NCBI GenBank assembly: GCA_015179025.1
Contig: WHUX01000351.1
Coordinates: 1-39,513 of the forward strand
DNA from: Terfezia claveryi
Lineage: Eukaryota; Ascomycota; Pezizomycetes; Pezizales; Pezizaceae
Direction of reading: 5' to 3'
Length of the DNA stretch: 39,513 bases
Every line of letters begins with the position of its first letter. The stretch's first letter is position 1. Below are positions 8,999 through 19,149 of this stretch, one piece after another. The position numbers and the translations under genes are program-made. The notes below the pieces were generated by a model. The model was given only the letters and a program-made list of their open reading frames with translations, did not search any database and was not told where the DNA came from.

Positions 8999-9548
8999 TG
9001 TAACGGGGGCTCAGGGGACAAGGCGACCAAGGGGTACGCCGGGGCGAGGACAGGAACAAGGTGAGACACACGTAGGAGCGCTACGTGTGTGATCAGAGGA
9101 AAGGCTAGAGTAAAACACATACACGTAGGAACGCTACGTGTGTGACTGGAGAAGGCTGGGATGGGGGACAAGGGCCAGAGGCACGAGACACGCAGAAGCA
9201 GTTGCCGCGTGTGTCGAAGGGAGGCAGCTGTGCTGCAGAGTAGTTCACGAGATAAGGGGGGGGTGCACAAGGGAGGTGCACAAGCGCTAGGAGAGGCAAG
9301 GTCCTGTATTGGATATACAAGACATTGGATGGGGATCCAAGGAGAGGGCGGAGGGATGAAGATATATATACATGATTCCAGGCCAAGGCCGTAGAAGGAA
9401 TAAGCTTCCCGAGATTCCTATCTCGGAAGCTAAGATAACAATCACCCATCGATGACACCCGAACAAGCCTGTTCGAGTGTCAAAAAAGCACGACACTTGA
9501 ACAAGCCTGTTCGAGTGTCAAATCAAGACTAAGAACATGGTTATGATA
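8999..9548 (-). repeat. Element B 3' LTR
   Basis: In element sense it starts TATCATAACC, a mutated TGTCACAACC as in the other LTR, and ends CCCCCGTTACA. It carries five hairpins: 9066-9090, 9121-9141, 9187-9215, 9454-9481 and 9492-9519. The small open frames in this LTR (for example 8953-9270 and 9161-9394) have counterparts in the other LTR and are not genes. Confidence 0.9.
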
Positions 9549-9561
9549 CTATCCCCCCTTT
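9549..9561 (-). promoter_or_regulatory. Element B polypurine tract
   Basis: AAAGGGGGGATAG on the minus strand directly precedes the 3' LTR, the expected plus-strand primer of reverse transcription. Confidence 0.8.
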
Positions 9562-9691
9562 AGGCTGGAGCCCCAGCGACTAGGAGGCCTGGGCACGATA
9601 ACCGGCAAAATCAACACAGGAAACAACAACAAAGGCAACGACAAGGATTCCAACTCCAAACAACAAGAAGAACAAGAGGAGCGAGAAGAAC

Positions 9692-9722
9692 GAGAGTCGG
9701 CGGGCCCCACCGTATGACTCTC
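9692..9722. repeat. Hairpin GAGAGTC-N17-GACTCTC in the 3' region of B
   Basis: A perfect 7-bp stem lies between the chromodomain and the PPT of B, ending GTATGACTCTC. The same stem and the same GTATGACTCTC side occur in all hairpin copies of element D (23349, 23554, 27053, 28310, 28515), on the same DNA strand but in the opposite direction relative to the element. Confidence 0.75.
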
Positions 9723-9735
9723 AAAAGACACAACA

Positions 9736-12700
9736 TCATTCCATTGGGCGAGGCTTCATTAGGTATTGCTGGTGGAATAGGGCGACCAAATCCTGCGCAT
9801 TCTCTAAGTCCTCTGCGGGTTGCCAGGTCGCCTCCTCGTCCCCTAGCCACTTAACCTTATCCTGCAAATGCCCGTACCTCTTCCGCGAGTCCAGCACTTC
9901 CTCTACCTCCCATTCCTCTTCCCCTTCGATAATCACTGGAGGGGGTGGGGGGTGTTTCTATCCTGGGAGGGGGTCATCCGTAGAGGGCTCGATCTCGGAG
10001 ACATGAACAACCGGGTGCCGTTTGATATCTTTGGGAAACCTCAATCGATAGGCATGAGTTCCCACAGCTGCCAATACCTCAAAGCGTCCCAGGAATTTAT
10101 GATCCAGCTTGTGGGAGGGGCGTTCTGTTCCGAGGTGCCGGCTGGAAAGCTACACCTTGTCTCCTGACTGATATCTGGGGGCTGGCAACCGTGATCCATT
10201 GGCATACTCAGCTTGCCTGGCTTGAGCATATACCAGTTCGGCTCTTAGGGTGGAGTACAGCTCAGCAATCTCTGTGGCGAACTCCTTAGCTGGGGTGTTC
10301 TCCCTAGCCTTGTGTAGGGGTGCTAGAGAGTCTACGAAACGAGGGTGCCAGCCATAATTGGCCAGGAATGGGGAGGTTTTCAGAGTCTCCGAGAAATGGT
10401 TGTTAGCGGCGAACTCACAGGTTGCCAGCAGCGAAACCCAGTTGTTTTGCTGGTAATTGACGTATGCTCTCAGGTACTGCTCCATGATCGCATTCATTCG
10501 CTCGGACTGACCATCTGTTTGGGGGTGATATGCTGTGGAGAGGTGTATGTTGATTCCCAGAAGCTCGCAGAATACCTTCCAGAAGTCCGAGACGAATTGG
10601 GGGCCGCGGTCCGAGACGACTGACTTGGAGAGACCATGGTAGCGGAATATATGGTTGAGGTAGAGGCCGGCGAGGTCCCGGGCCGAACAGGTATCATGGC
10701 AAGGTATAACATGCCTCATTTTGGTCAATCGGTCTACTACCATAAGGATAGCATTAAACCCCGAATCCTCCGGCAACCCAGTCACAAAGTCCATGGTTAG
10801 GTGTTGCCAAGGTTGGTCTGGGATCTCCAAGGGCTTCAGGGTCCCATAAGGAGCATGATGGGTAGGCTTAGCACGCTTGCAAACATGGCAGTTCCGCAAG
10901 TACCTTTCCACATCCTTCCGTTGGTTAATCCACGTGTATTGCCTATTCAAGAGCTCTAACGTCTTAGCCACTCCAGGGTGCCCAGCGGCCAGGGTGTCGT
11001 GGTGTTCCTTGATTAATCGAAGGTGCAGCTCTCCTTCCGGCACATACAGCTGTTCGAGGTGGTAGAGGAGGCCTTCCTAGACGGTATACTCGGCTAGGGA
11101 GATCTTGGGGTAGTGGCGCTGGCCAGAATCCACTGCAGTGATAATTTCCTTGGCCAGGGGGTCGTCCATATATGCCTGTCTCACTAGTTGTCAGAGGTCA
11201 GCCTCAGCCTCACCTTCCGCATCGGCCTTAGCCTCCGCTTCCACTTCCGCATCAGCCTCAGCCTCAGCTTCAGTAAGGACATTGGCCGCCAGGTCAAGGT
11301 TTTCGGGCTTCAATACCACCTGATTTTGGTATTTTAGCCTTTCATCCCCCCCTTTAGAGAGAACTCCTGATCTCCGGGTTAATACATCGGGCTTGCCCCC
11401 AGCCTTTCCTGGCCGGTATCTGATCTTGAAGTTGAACCGAGATAAGAACTCTGACCACCTAGCTTGCCTTTGGTTAAGCAGCTTGGTGGTTGTAAAATAC
11501 ACAAGGTTTTTGTGGTCAGATAATACCTCGATGATCCCCTTGGCTGACTCCAGATGTGGCCTCCATTCTTCGAATACTCGCACAATGACTATCAGTTCTT
11601 TGTCATAGATCTCGTAGTTGCACTCAGCCGAGGAGTGTTTTTTCGAGACGTAGGCCACAGAGTGGAGGATCCCGTTGACATACTGAGACAAGATCCCTGT
11701 GGAGACATAGTCGGAGGCGTCAGTTTCTACGATACATTCACTGTCTGGATCAAAGTTGGCCAGGATTGGTGCTGAGCAGAAGGCTTCCTTGAGGTTCTGG
11801 AAGGCGGATTGGGCTTCTGGACTCCAGTGGAATCGCCGGTCTTTTTTGGTCAGGGTAGTTAGGGGGGCTACGATCTTCGAATAACCCAGGATAAAACGCC
11901 GGTAAAAGTTGGTGAACCCTAGGAATACCTTGACATTCTTGAGATTCGCTGGGATTTGCTATTCCTGGACAGTGGTAACCTTGGCAGGGTCCATCCTGAT
12001 GCCCTCCGTGGTGATGATTAACCCCAGATACTTGACCTCTTGCACATGAAACTCGCATTTCTCGGGCTTGAGGTACAATCCAGCTTGCTCCAGCTTCTCC
12101 AACACTTGACGAACATGAATTTTGTGCTCTGCCAGGGTATCGGAATAGATCAGGATATCGTCAAGGTAGGCTGTGCAGAACACAACTAGAAAGTCTCGCA
12201 GGGTGTCATTAATAAAGTGCTGGAAAGAGGCGGGAGTGTTAGTCAACCCAAAAGGCATAACATTATACTCAAAATGGCCATAACGAGTTCGGAAGGCAGT
12301 TTTCCACTCCTCCCCCTCGGCGATCTGTACCAGGTTGTATGCCCCTCTCAAATCTAGTTTGGTGAACCACTTGGCCTTGGAGAGCCTGGCTAATGTCTCC
12401 TGGATTAGGGGTAGGGGGTACCTGTTTTTGACCGTTATTTCGTTCAGGCCACGATAATCAACACACAACTGAAGGGAGCCATCCGATTTCTTCACGAACA
12501 GCACCGGGGCACCCGCTGGTGAGGAGCTGTGGCAAATGAAGCTCTTGTTGAGGTTTTCTTCCAAGTATTTCTTCAGGGCTTCCAGCTCAACTCGGGACAT
12601 TCCATAGAGAGGCCCATAGGGGGGGGTTTTACCTTCTACCAGCAGGATAGTGTGGTCATATGGTCGGTGTGGTACGAGTTTCTCTGCGGCCTTTTCTGAG

Positions 12701-13519
12701 AACAGATCAATGAACTCGTGATATTCATCTGGGACCATAGCCTTCCACTCCTCCTTAGGCCACATCTTGTTGATTTCCAGGTTAACCTCGTGTATAGATA
12801 GGGTATGAGCCTTCAGCTTGTGCCTTCTGGTGAGGTAAGCGAAAGCCCCTGCCCCGATAAAGCTAACGTTCAGGGGTTTTGGGGTCGCCAGGGGAATAGG
12901 GGGGACAGGGGTAACTGGGGAGTGGACAGTATTGATGTGTACGGGCTGGTGTACCACCTTGGCTGGGTGGATTATCGGGGGTGGTAATGCGCATAGCCCC
13001 GTGATGATGATTTTTGGACCTCCACAGTTTTTTCTGCAATAATGGCTGTTGAATTGCAAGGTGTACGAGCCGAAGCTGACTGACACATCGTGCATTCTGA
13101 GCCAGGGGATCTCAAGCACAATTGGATATTTTAGTTTAGTCACAAACATTGGGAGGTCCTCCGAATAGTCTCCAATGGCACTGGGCAGACACGCGAGGTT
13201 GGTAATAGCCCCAGAAGAGATGGGGTGGCCATCAATGACGTCGAGAAGACGGGGGGTTTTTAACTTCGAGGTTGGTATGGAATTTTTACTGACGAAGGCC
13301 TGATCAATGAATGCAATTCCCGAAGCACCACAATCGATGAGAGCTGATGTTACCACTGTTTTACCATTGAATTTAACAGTTATTGGTACTACAAAATACT
13401 CGCCAAACAAGCGAGATTCATCAACAGACATAGGTGCAGGCAAAGAAAACGCAGACAAAGATAAATGGCCCTGGGCAGGTCCCTTGCTAGTGTCAGTAAC
13501 TAGGCAAGGGACTCCCCTT
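9736..13519 (-). pseudogene. Element B pol: protease, RT, RNase H, integrase, chromodomain
   Basis: Reading leftwards: protease with ALIDCGASGIAFID (about 13330); RT with [48 protein letters not shown] and the catalytic YLDDILIY (12200-12480); RNase H with ETDASD and DHKNLVYFT (11500-11750); a Glu/Ala-rich insert at 11200-11272; integrase with the HHCC finger (ending CHVCKRAK) and the D-D-E triad at MDFVTG, VSDRGPQF and QTDGQSERMNAIMEQ (10490-10960); and a GPY/F-like segment. It ends in a chromodomain, EEEWEVEEVLDSRKRYG…KWLGDEEATWQP. In-frame TAG or TGA codons at 11959, 11191, 10150 and elsewhere, mostly at Trp positions, inactivate it. Confidence 0.9.
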
Positions 13520-14720
13520 TTCCCGATTCTTCAACCTCTTCAATCCTTGATTCGGATATGGCGTGGGCGGCCAGGGATTGGTTCTTGCGGAGGGGACATG
13601 CCGCGATGAAGTGGTCCACTTTCCCACAGGCAATGCACAACCCATTGTTGCGGCGACGTTCCCTCTCTTCTTATGTCAGGCGGGGCCTTCCTGATGATAA
13701 ATCCATGGGGGTGGTGCCGCCCGCCACCAGGGATGGGTGGGCTGGCTTATTAGCTGTAGCTTGGGTCTGAGGGCTAGGGTTCGGGGGTCGAGTTTGTTGC
13801 TGGAGGTGCTGGGCTTTAACAGGAGGCCGATAGGTACTGGAGACGCTGACCTGGAATCTCAACCTAGCCATCTTTTACTCCATCTTGGATGCCTGATCAA
13901 TGAATTCATCTAGGGTTTTGACATCTGGAGATTGGAGGAGGGCCTGTTTGAGCTCAATATTGAGGCCTTCCTCGAACTGTTCCAGCTTCACCCGATCGTT
14001 CCACTCCACCTCTGCTGCCAACCTTGAGAATTCTGCCACGTATGTTGAGAGGTCATGGCCCTTCTGTTTTAGTGCTCGGAGAGCGCGAGTTGCTGTACCC
14101 ACGGGGTCTGGGTCTCCGAAGGCACGGTCGAGGATTGTGAGCAGAGCAGCAACATCAGGGAGGTTGAAGCAGTTATCGAGCATATAGGGTTGGACCTGGT
14201 CCAAAGCTCTGCCCTCCAATAGGCCGTATACATAAGCTAATTGGTGCTGAACGGTAGGGAATTTTGCAGCATCCCCAGTTAGTTTGATTTTGATGGAATT
14301 TTTCCAGGCTTTCAGGTGAGTCCTGTCGCCATTGAACTTTGGCGGGGTAGAGAGATCCTGGGTCTTGGGTGCCTGTAGTGCTTGGGGTGCTGGGGCTGCT
14401 TGGATTGTGTCCAGGGCTCTATTCAGGCTCTGGATAGTCCTTCTTTCATTGATCAAGTCATTCTGGGCAGTTGCGAGGTCAGCCTGGCAGGAAAGGAGGT
14501 CTTCGGTGAGTATCGTGACCTCGTCATTGGTTCTGGTCTGTTTTTGTTGGCCTTCATGTATGGCTAATTCCAGTCGTTGGCCTAAGGCATCCGCCGCCAG
14601 GTATATATCGATAATGGTCTGACGATAGCTGCCGAAATCGGCCTGGTTCATGGGAATGGGTAGAGCTTGCCAGGCTCGAAATCTGGCTGCGAGCGCGGGA
14701 GTGGTGTCTTGGGCAGCCAT
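13520..14720 (-). pseudogene. Element B gag
   Basis: The ATG at 14720 (MAAQDTTPALAARF) follows the PBS. An N-terminal coiled-coil-like region (LEDLL…INERRTIQSLNRALD) leads into the retrotransposon gag domain (PPKFNGDRTHLKAWKNSIKI through EGLNIELKQALLQSP), then a CCHC knuckle, CIACGKVDHFIAAC, near 13630-13590. TAA codons at 13875-13877 and about 13671 interrupt it. The upstream frame extending to 15026 runs into the LTR and is not the start. Near 13525 a run reading GGGAAAAGGGG in element sense separates the gag and pol frames by -1. This could be a programmed shift or a one-base indel. Confidence 0.85.
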
Positions 14721-14731
14721 TGAGCGTACCG

Positions 14732-14749
14732 GTTGATCAGAGTGATCCA
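14732..14749 (-). promoter_or_regulatory. Element B primer binding site
   Basis: TGGATCACTCTGATCAAC on the minus strand starts 6 nt after the 5' LTR. The leading TGG would pair with a tRNA 3' CCA. The tRNA was not identified. Confidence 0.5.
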
Positions 14750-14755
14750 ACGTAG

Positions 14756-15304
14756 TGTAACGGGGCTCAGGGGACAAGGCAACCAAGGGGTACGCCGGGG
14801 CGAGGACAGGAACAAGGTGAGACATACGTAGGAGCGCTACGTATGTGATTAGGGGAAAGGCTAGGGTAACACACACACACGTAGGAACGCTACGTGTGTA
14901 ACTGGGGAAGGCTGGGACGGGGGACAAGGGCAAGAGGCACGAGACACGCGGAAGCGGTTGCCGCGTGTGTCGGAGGGAGGCAGCTGTGCTGCAGAGTAGT
15001 TCACAAGACAAGTGGGGGGTGCACAAGGGAGGTGCACAAGCGCTGGAAGAGGCAAGGTCCTGAATTGGATATACAAGACATTGGATGGGGATCCAACGAG
15101 AGGGCAGAGGGACGAAGATATATATACATGATTCCAGGCCAAGGCCTTGTAAGGAATAAGCTTCCCGAGATTCCTATCTCGGAAGATAAGATAACAATCA
15201 CCCATCGACGACACCCAAACAAGCCTATTCGAGTGTCAAAACAGCACGACACCCGAACAAGCCTATTCGAGTGTCAAATCAAGACTAAGAACACGGTTGT
15301 GACA
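14756..15304 (-). repeat. Element B 5' LTR
   Basis: Element-sense ends are TGTCACAACCG and CCCCGTTACA. It carries the same five hairpins as the 3' LTR, including a GACACGCGG…CCGCGTGTGTC stem at 14943-14971. Differences from the other copy are mainly transitions. Confidence 0.9.
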
Positions 15305-15956
15305 CTAAACACTATTAAGTGAATATTGCCGGAAACATAATTAGATGCCTTCGGATATTGTCGGATAGTAATTCGATAGTATCGGGGATTGGTAATGTAT
15401 CTGAAATTGAATTTAGTTGTCTCGGATAAGAATTCTTTTATGGGATAAGCGAGCTATAAGCAAAGTACATATAATATGCAGACATGGGAATATTCTCTAC
15501 GTTGGGTTAGTAACCTGTGACAACGAGTGTAGATAGCAACTGCATTAACAAAGGTGTGGATGGCATAACACTTAGGAAGAAATTCCAAGGTGACAAGTAG
15601 ACCCGCGTTTCATAAAATATTTTTATCATAAGAATATCTACAAATATAGCGGGATATAAATAGTGCAAGTAGTTCCGGTTAAATTCATTCTACCACCAGC
15701 GAGTATTCAAAAGCATGAGTACCTTGAGTACACGAAGCCTATAAAGTTCTAAATCTTGAGTTAACTTTATGTTTAAGCGACATAGGATTTATTTTGTGTT
15801 GCAAAATAAGATCTGTCGTGAGGAACTACTGTTGAACTAAACTTTACTGCTATAGGATTGATATTCTGTGTTGCGGAATAGATATCGTTGTGGCAGGAAA
15901 TTACGGCCGTCCTAATAGTTGCAAGAGCGCTATCAGTCAATAGGGCCCCCGTGACA
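15305..15956 (+). repeat. Element A 5' LTR, second part
   Basis: Resumes after B and ends GGGCCCCCGTGACA. It carries the likely promoter TATAAATAG at 15655-15663, which is also present in C (18796-18804) and in A's 3' LTR (38513-38521). Confidence 0.9.
15655..15663 (+). promoter_or_regulatory. TATA box of the A-family LTR
   Basis: TATAAATAG stands at the same place in every copy of this LTR, about 300 bp before its end, fitting a pol II promoter for genomic RNA that starts in the LTR. Confidence 0.6.
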
Positions 15957-16004
15957 TTACTTTGTAGCTAGTGATTCTCTTTTCATTTGCTATATACTCA
16001 AATC

Positions 16005-17635
16005 ATGTCTAGTTCACAGACACCAAGAGGGCCTTGCCAGCCCTACCAACCCCTTACATTCCCAGATGTCACACCTCGTGCCATCACACAAAGACCACAC
16101 AATCTTCCTCAATCTGATACAGATACGGAAGATGACCTTATTGATAACCCAATGGAGGATATTCTATCTTGAGGGATGGAATCCTCAAGACACCCTATAT
16201 ACTCTCCAGATGAGTAAACCACATTCCCACCTGGTTTATTACAATGATTTGGACAACCTTCCCAAAGGCTTCCCCATCAAACAGGCAGTAACACATCATC
16301 ACGACGTCCTACCCAGCCACTACCACATCTTATACCACCGTCTCGACCAAGTTTAAGCCAAGAAGAATATGACCAATTATTGGCACGAATTGTTAGAGAT
16401 GGATCTATTGAGTTTGACCGGCAATGAGCAGAGATTGCAGACCTTACAAGAGGTCTAAATGCTCAAGCAAGCCTCCTAAAAGATGCCCAAGATGCACATA
16501 GGGTTATTTTTGAAGGAGCAATGGCTACATATGAAGACCTAAAGCTATTACGACAGCAGGTTACCGAAGAAGTAGCAGCTTTAAAAGGTCAAACGGAAGG
16601 ACAAGAGGATGTAGTTAAACGTTTAACTGTATCCATCAGTGAGGCCTTAGAAAAACAATGGGAGGAACTAAGCAAGTAGCTTAAGCAGGACACGGAGGCA
16701 ATAGTTGATGTAGCTAAAGTAGAGTTTGATGGTATCAAAGCAGATGTTGTCAAACTCTATGAATGGACACAAAAGACGATCAAGCAAGAGCAAGATGATC
16801 GCATTCGCAGTTGTGAGACTAATAAAGAATCTGTAGAAGAACTCTCTCATCGGATCCAGACTAACAAAAGGAAGCTCAAAGACCTACAAGAGCAACCACT
16901 CAGCCAACAACGTCTACCAAAATGCACTCGATCAATTGATGATGATATTGAAGATTTCATCATATGTGGTACTCGGACTGGTCTAGTACCACCCCCTCTG
17001 CCTCCACCATCATCTCCTCCACAAAAGAAAACTCGAGTTCTTTCTGAGAAAAAAGAACCTCGAAACCTCCCCCTACCTCCGAAGTTCGATAGAACTTAAA
17101 GCAAACTCAAGGAATTCCTAATGAAGGTAGACCACACCTTTGAACGCATGCCGCTAACATACTCTACTCATAGCGAAAAAATCCTGTTCGTAGTGGATCT
17201 ACTTATAGGAGGTGCGAGCACTTGGTATTATGCAAACTAACACAAGTGTATACCAGATGCAAACTCCAGATAGGTTAAATGGGACACGTTTAATGTCTTT
17301 AAACATGAATTCATAAACACACACCAGAACCAGCATGAGAAGCGGGATCCAAAGGTCTCCCTTCAGAAGGAGTTCCATAAAACAGGTGAGTTGATGAAAG
17401 ATTTCATTGCTCGTGTCAGGGTTCATCAGTTGGTAGCGGAACTACTACGGGAACAGCTCTAGGAGCACCTGATTAGTGCAATTCAGCCTGAGACTCGGGC
17501 CCATATGGTCCAAGTCAGTACTAACAAAGACATTCTAGATAAGGTACCTGCTAGTACAGAAATGTGTTTCCAGGCTATTGCAAATGCTAGGTTTCAGGTT
17601 GAGTATAAGAAGGTTAGGGAGGCACATGCACAGAG
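16005..17635 (+). pseudogene. Element A gag, N-terminal and middle part
   Basis: ATG at 16005 (MSSSQTPRGPCQPYQP), 48 nt after the LTR. The region follows C's gag closely: a Ser/Pro-rich N-terminus, a coiled-coil region (LKGQTEGQEDVVKRL…, RIQTNKRKLKDLQEQ), a proline run (PPPLPPPSSPP), then the gag domain (PPKFDRT…, FLMKVDHTFERM). Stops at 16170-16172 and 16425-16427 and others, plus frameshifts, disable it. It is cut by element C right after CACAGAG at 17635 and resumes at 32709. No TGG-type PBS is obvious in the 48-nt leader; the A and C leaders differ at exactly the bases that would form TTTGGAGCCAGTG. Confidence 0.85.
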
Positions 17636-19097
17636 TGTCATGGGGTGACATCCAGCCCTACCAAAGGTACTTAGGCCCTTATAGAACGACCCTAGAATCT
17701 ACATGAACTCTAGGTACACTCTTAGCAGTGTGGTGCAAACGTTTCTAATACTTATCTATAAGAGTTAAGTATATGAAACGGGTATGAACCTCGGAGTGGT
17801 TTATAATCATCCTAGATAGTTAAGACACTTATGGAACGTCCATAAACTCTTGAGGGAGCTACGGTTCAAGTTTCATAAGAATCCTATTAACGGTTCAATA
17901 GTTATACTCAGATTAAAATACAGACTATATGCATATATATGCTAGCTATATTAGCTGTTACCCTGAAGTCTTGGCGTTACCCTAAATATAGAATTTTTAC
18001 CCTGAACTGCAGGAAAATAATTCGGTAAAAATAAATAAAAAAATGAAGCCATGAGGGTGCACTTTAGACCAAAGTGCGTCCGGTGACACTATAAGGGAGT
18101 GCGTCTAGGACAGTGGCCAAAGGTAGGGCCAAAACATAAAGTTCTCCGAATTTAATGTTTTAAGATTCTACCTAGGCCTACTCTTCGTCCTGATTCCATT
18201 TTTGCAATCCCTTTTATGATCGTAGTTAAACTCATGAAGATATAAGACTTTTAATATAGTCATATAGGTCTACGAGGAGGTTTACTTATTATTGGTAATA
18301 ACTCCGGGAATAATTTGGGTATCGAGATAAACTAAGATTTTATAATCTTCTATGCGTTGATACCTTTCCAATGGTAATCTACTTGTGACCCACGGTTCTC
18401 TATTCATAGAGGTATGTGCAGTTGAAAATAATTTTCAATGGACACTAGACACTATTATGTGAATATTGCCGGAAACATAATTAGATGCCTTCGGATATTG
18501 TCGGATAGTAATTCGATAGTATCGGGGATTGGTAACGTATCTGAAATTGAATTTAGTGGTCTCGGATAAGAATTCTTTAATGGGATAAGCGAGTTATAAG
18601 GGAAGATTATATAATATGCAGCCATGGCAATATTCTCTACGTTCGGGTTAGTAACCTGTGACAACGAGTGCAGATAGCAACTGCATTAATAAAGGTGTGG
18701 ATAGCATAACACTTGGGAAGAAATTCCAAGGTGACAGGTAGGCCCGCGTTTTATAAAATATTTTTATCATAAGAATATCTACGAACACCACGGGATATAA
18801 ATAGTGCAAGTAGTTCTGGTTGAATTTATTCTACTACCAGCGAGTATTCGAAAGCAAGAGCACCTTGTGTATATGAAACCTACAAAGTTCTAAGTCTTGA
18901 GTTAACTTTACATTCAAGCGACATAGGATTTATTTTGTATTGCGAAATAAGATCCATCGTGAGGGACTATAGTTGGATTGAACTTTACTGCTATAGGATT
19001 GATATTCTGTGTTGCAGAATAGATATCGTTGTGGCAGCAAATTACGGCTGTCCTAATAGTTGCAAGAGTACTATCAGTCAATAGGGCCCCCGTGACA
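17636..19097 (+). repeat. Element C 5' LTR (1462 bp)
   Basis: Starts TGTCATGGGGTGACA (one C to T change in the terminal palindrome) and ends CCCCCGTGACA. Contains the GCACTTT/AAAGTGC hairpin at 18059-18077 and a TATA box at 18796-18804. The minus frame 18455-18664 has no coding merit. Confidence 0.92.
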
Positions 19098-19149
19098 TTA
19101 CTTTAGAGCCAGTGATTCTCGTTATTATTTGCTATTATATACTCTAATC

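Larger units (their letters stand above)
8999..15304 (-). mobile_element. Ty3/gypsy chromovirus B (6306 bp)
   Basis: Two LTRs of 550 and 549 bp enclose a minus-strand PBS, gag, protease, RT, RNase H, integrase, chromodomain and PPT. It is inserted in A's 5' LTR: the uninterrupted LTR reads ACACTAGACACTATT (compare 18440-18460). The flanks here are CTATA (8994-8998) and CTAAA (15305-15309), a diverged 5-bp duplication of CTAGA. Its coding sequence is visibly richer in G+C than the surrounding elements, so it is a separate lineage. Confidence 0.9.

Noticed and set aside
9161..9394. Small frames in B's LTRs (both strands) as host genes
   Set aside because: They recur in the second LTR copy and lie wholly within terminal repeats.
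10345..10623. Plus-strand frames opposite B's integrase and RT
   Set aside because: They are antisense shadows of the clearly recognisable minus-strand pol domains.
13875..15026. Long gag frame of B starting at 15026
   Set aside because: The part above 14720 is LTR and PBS; the gag start is the ATG at 14720.
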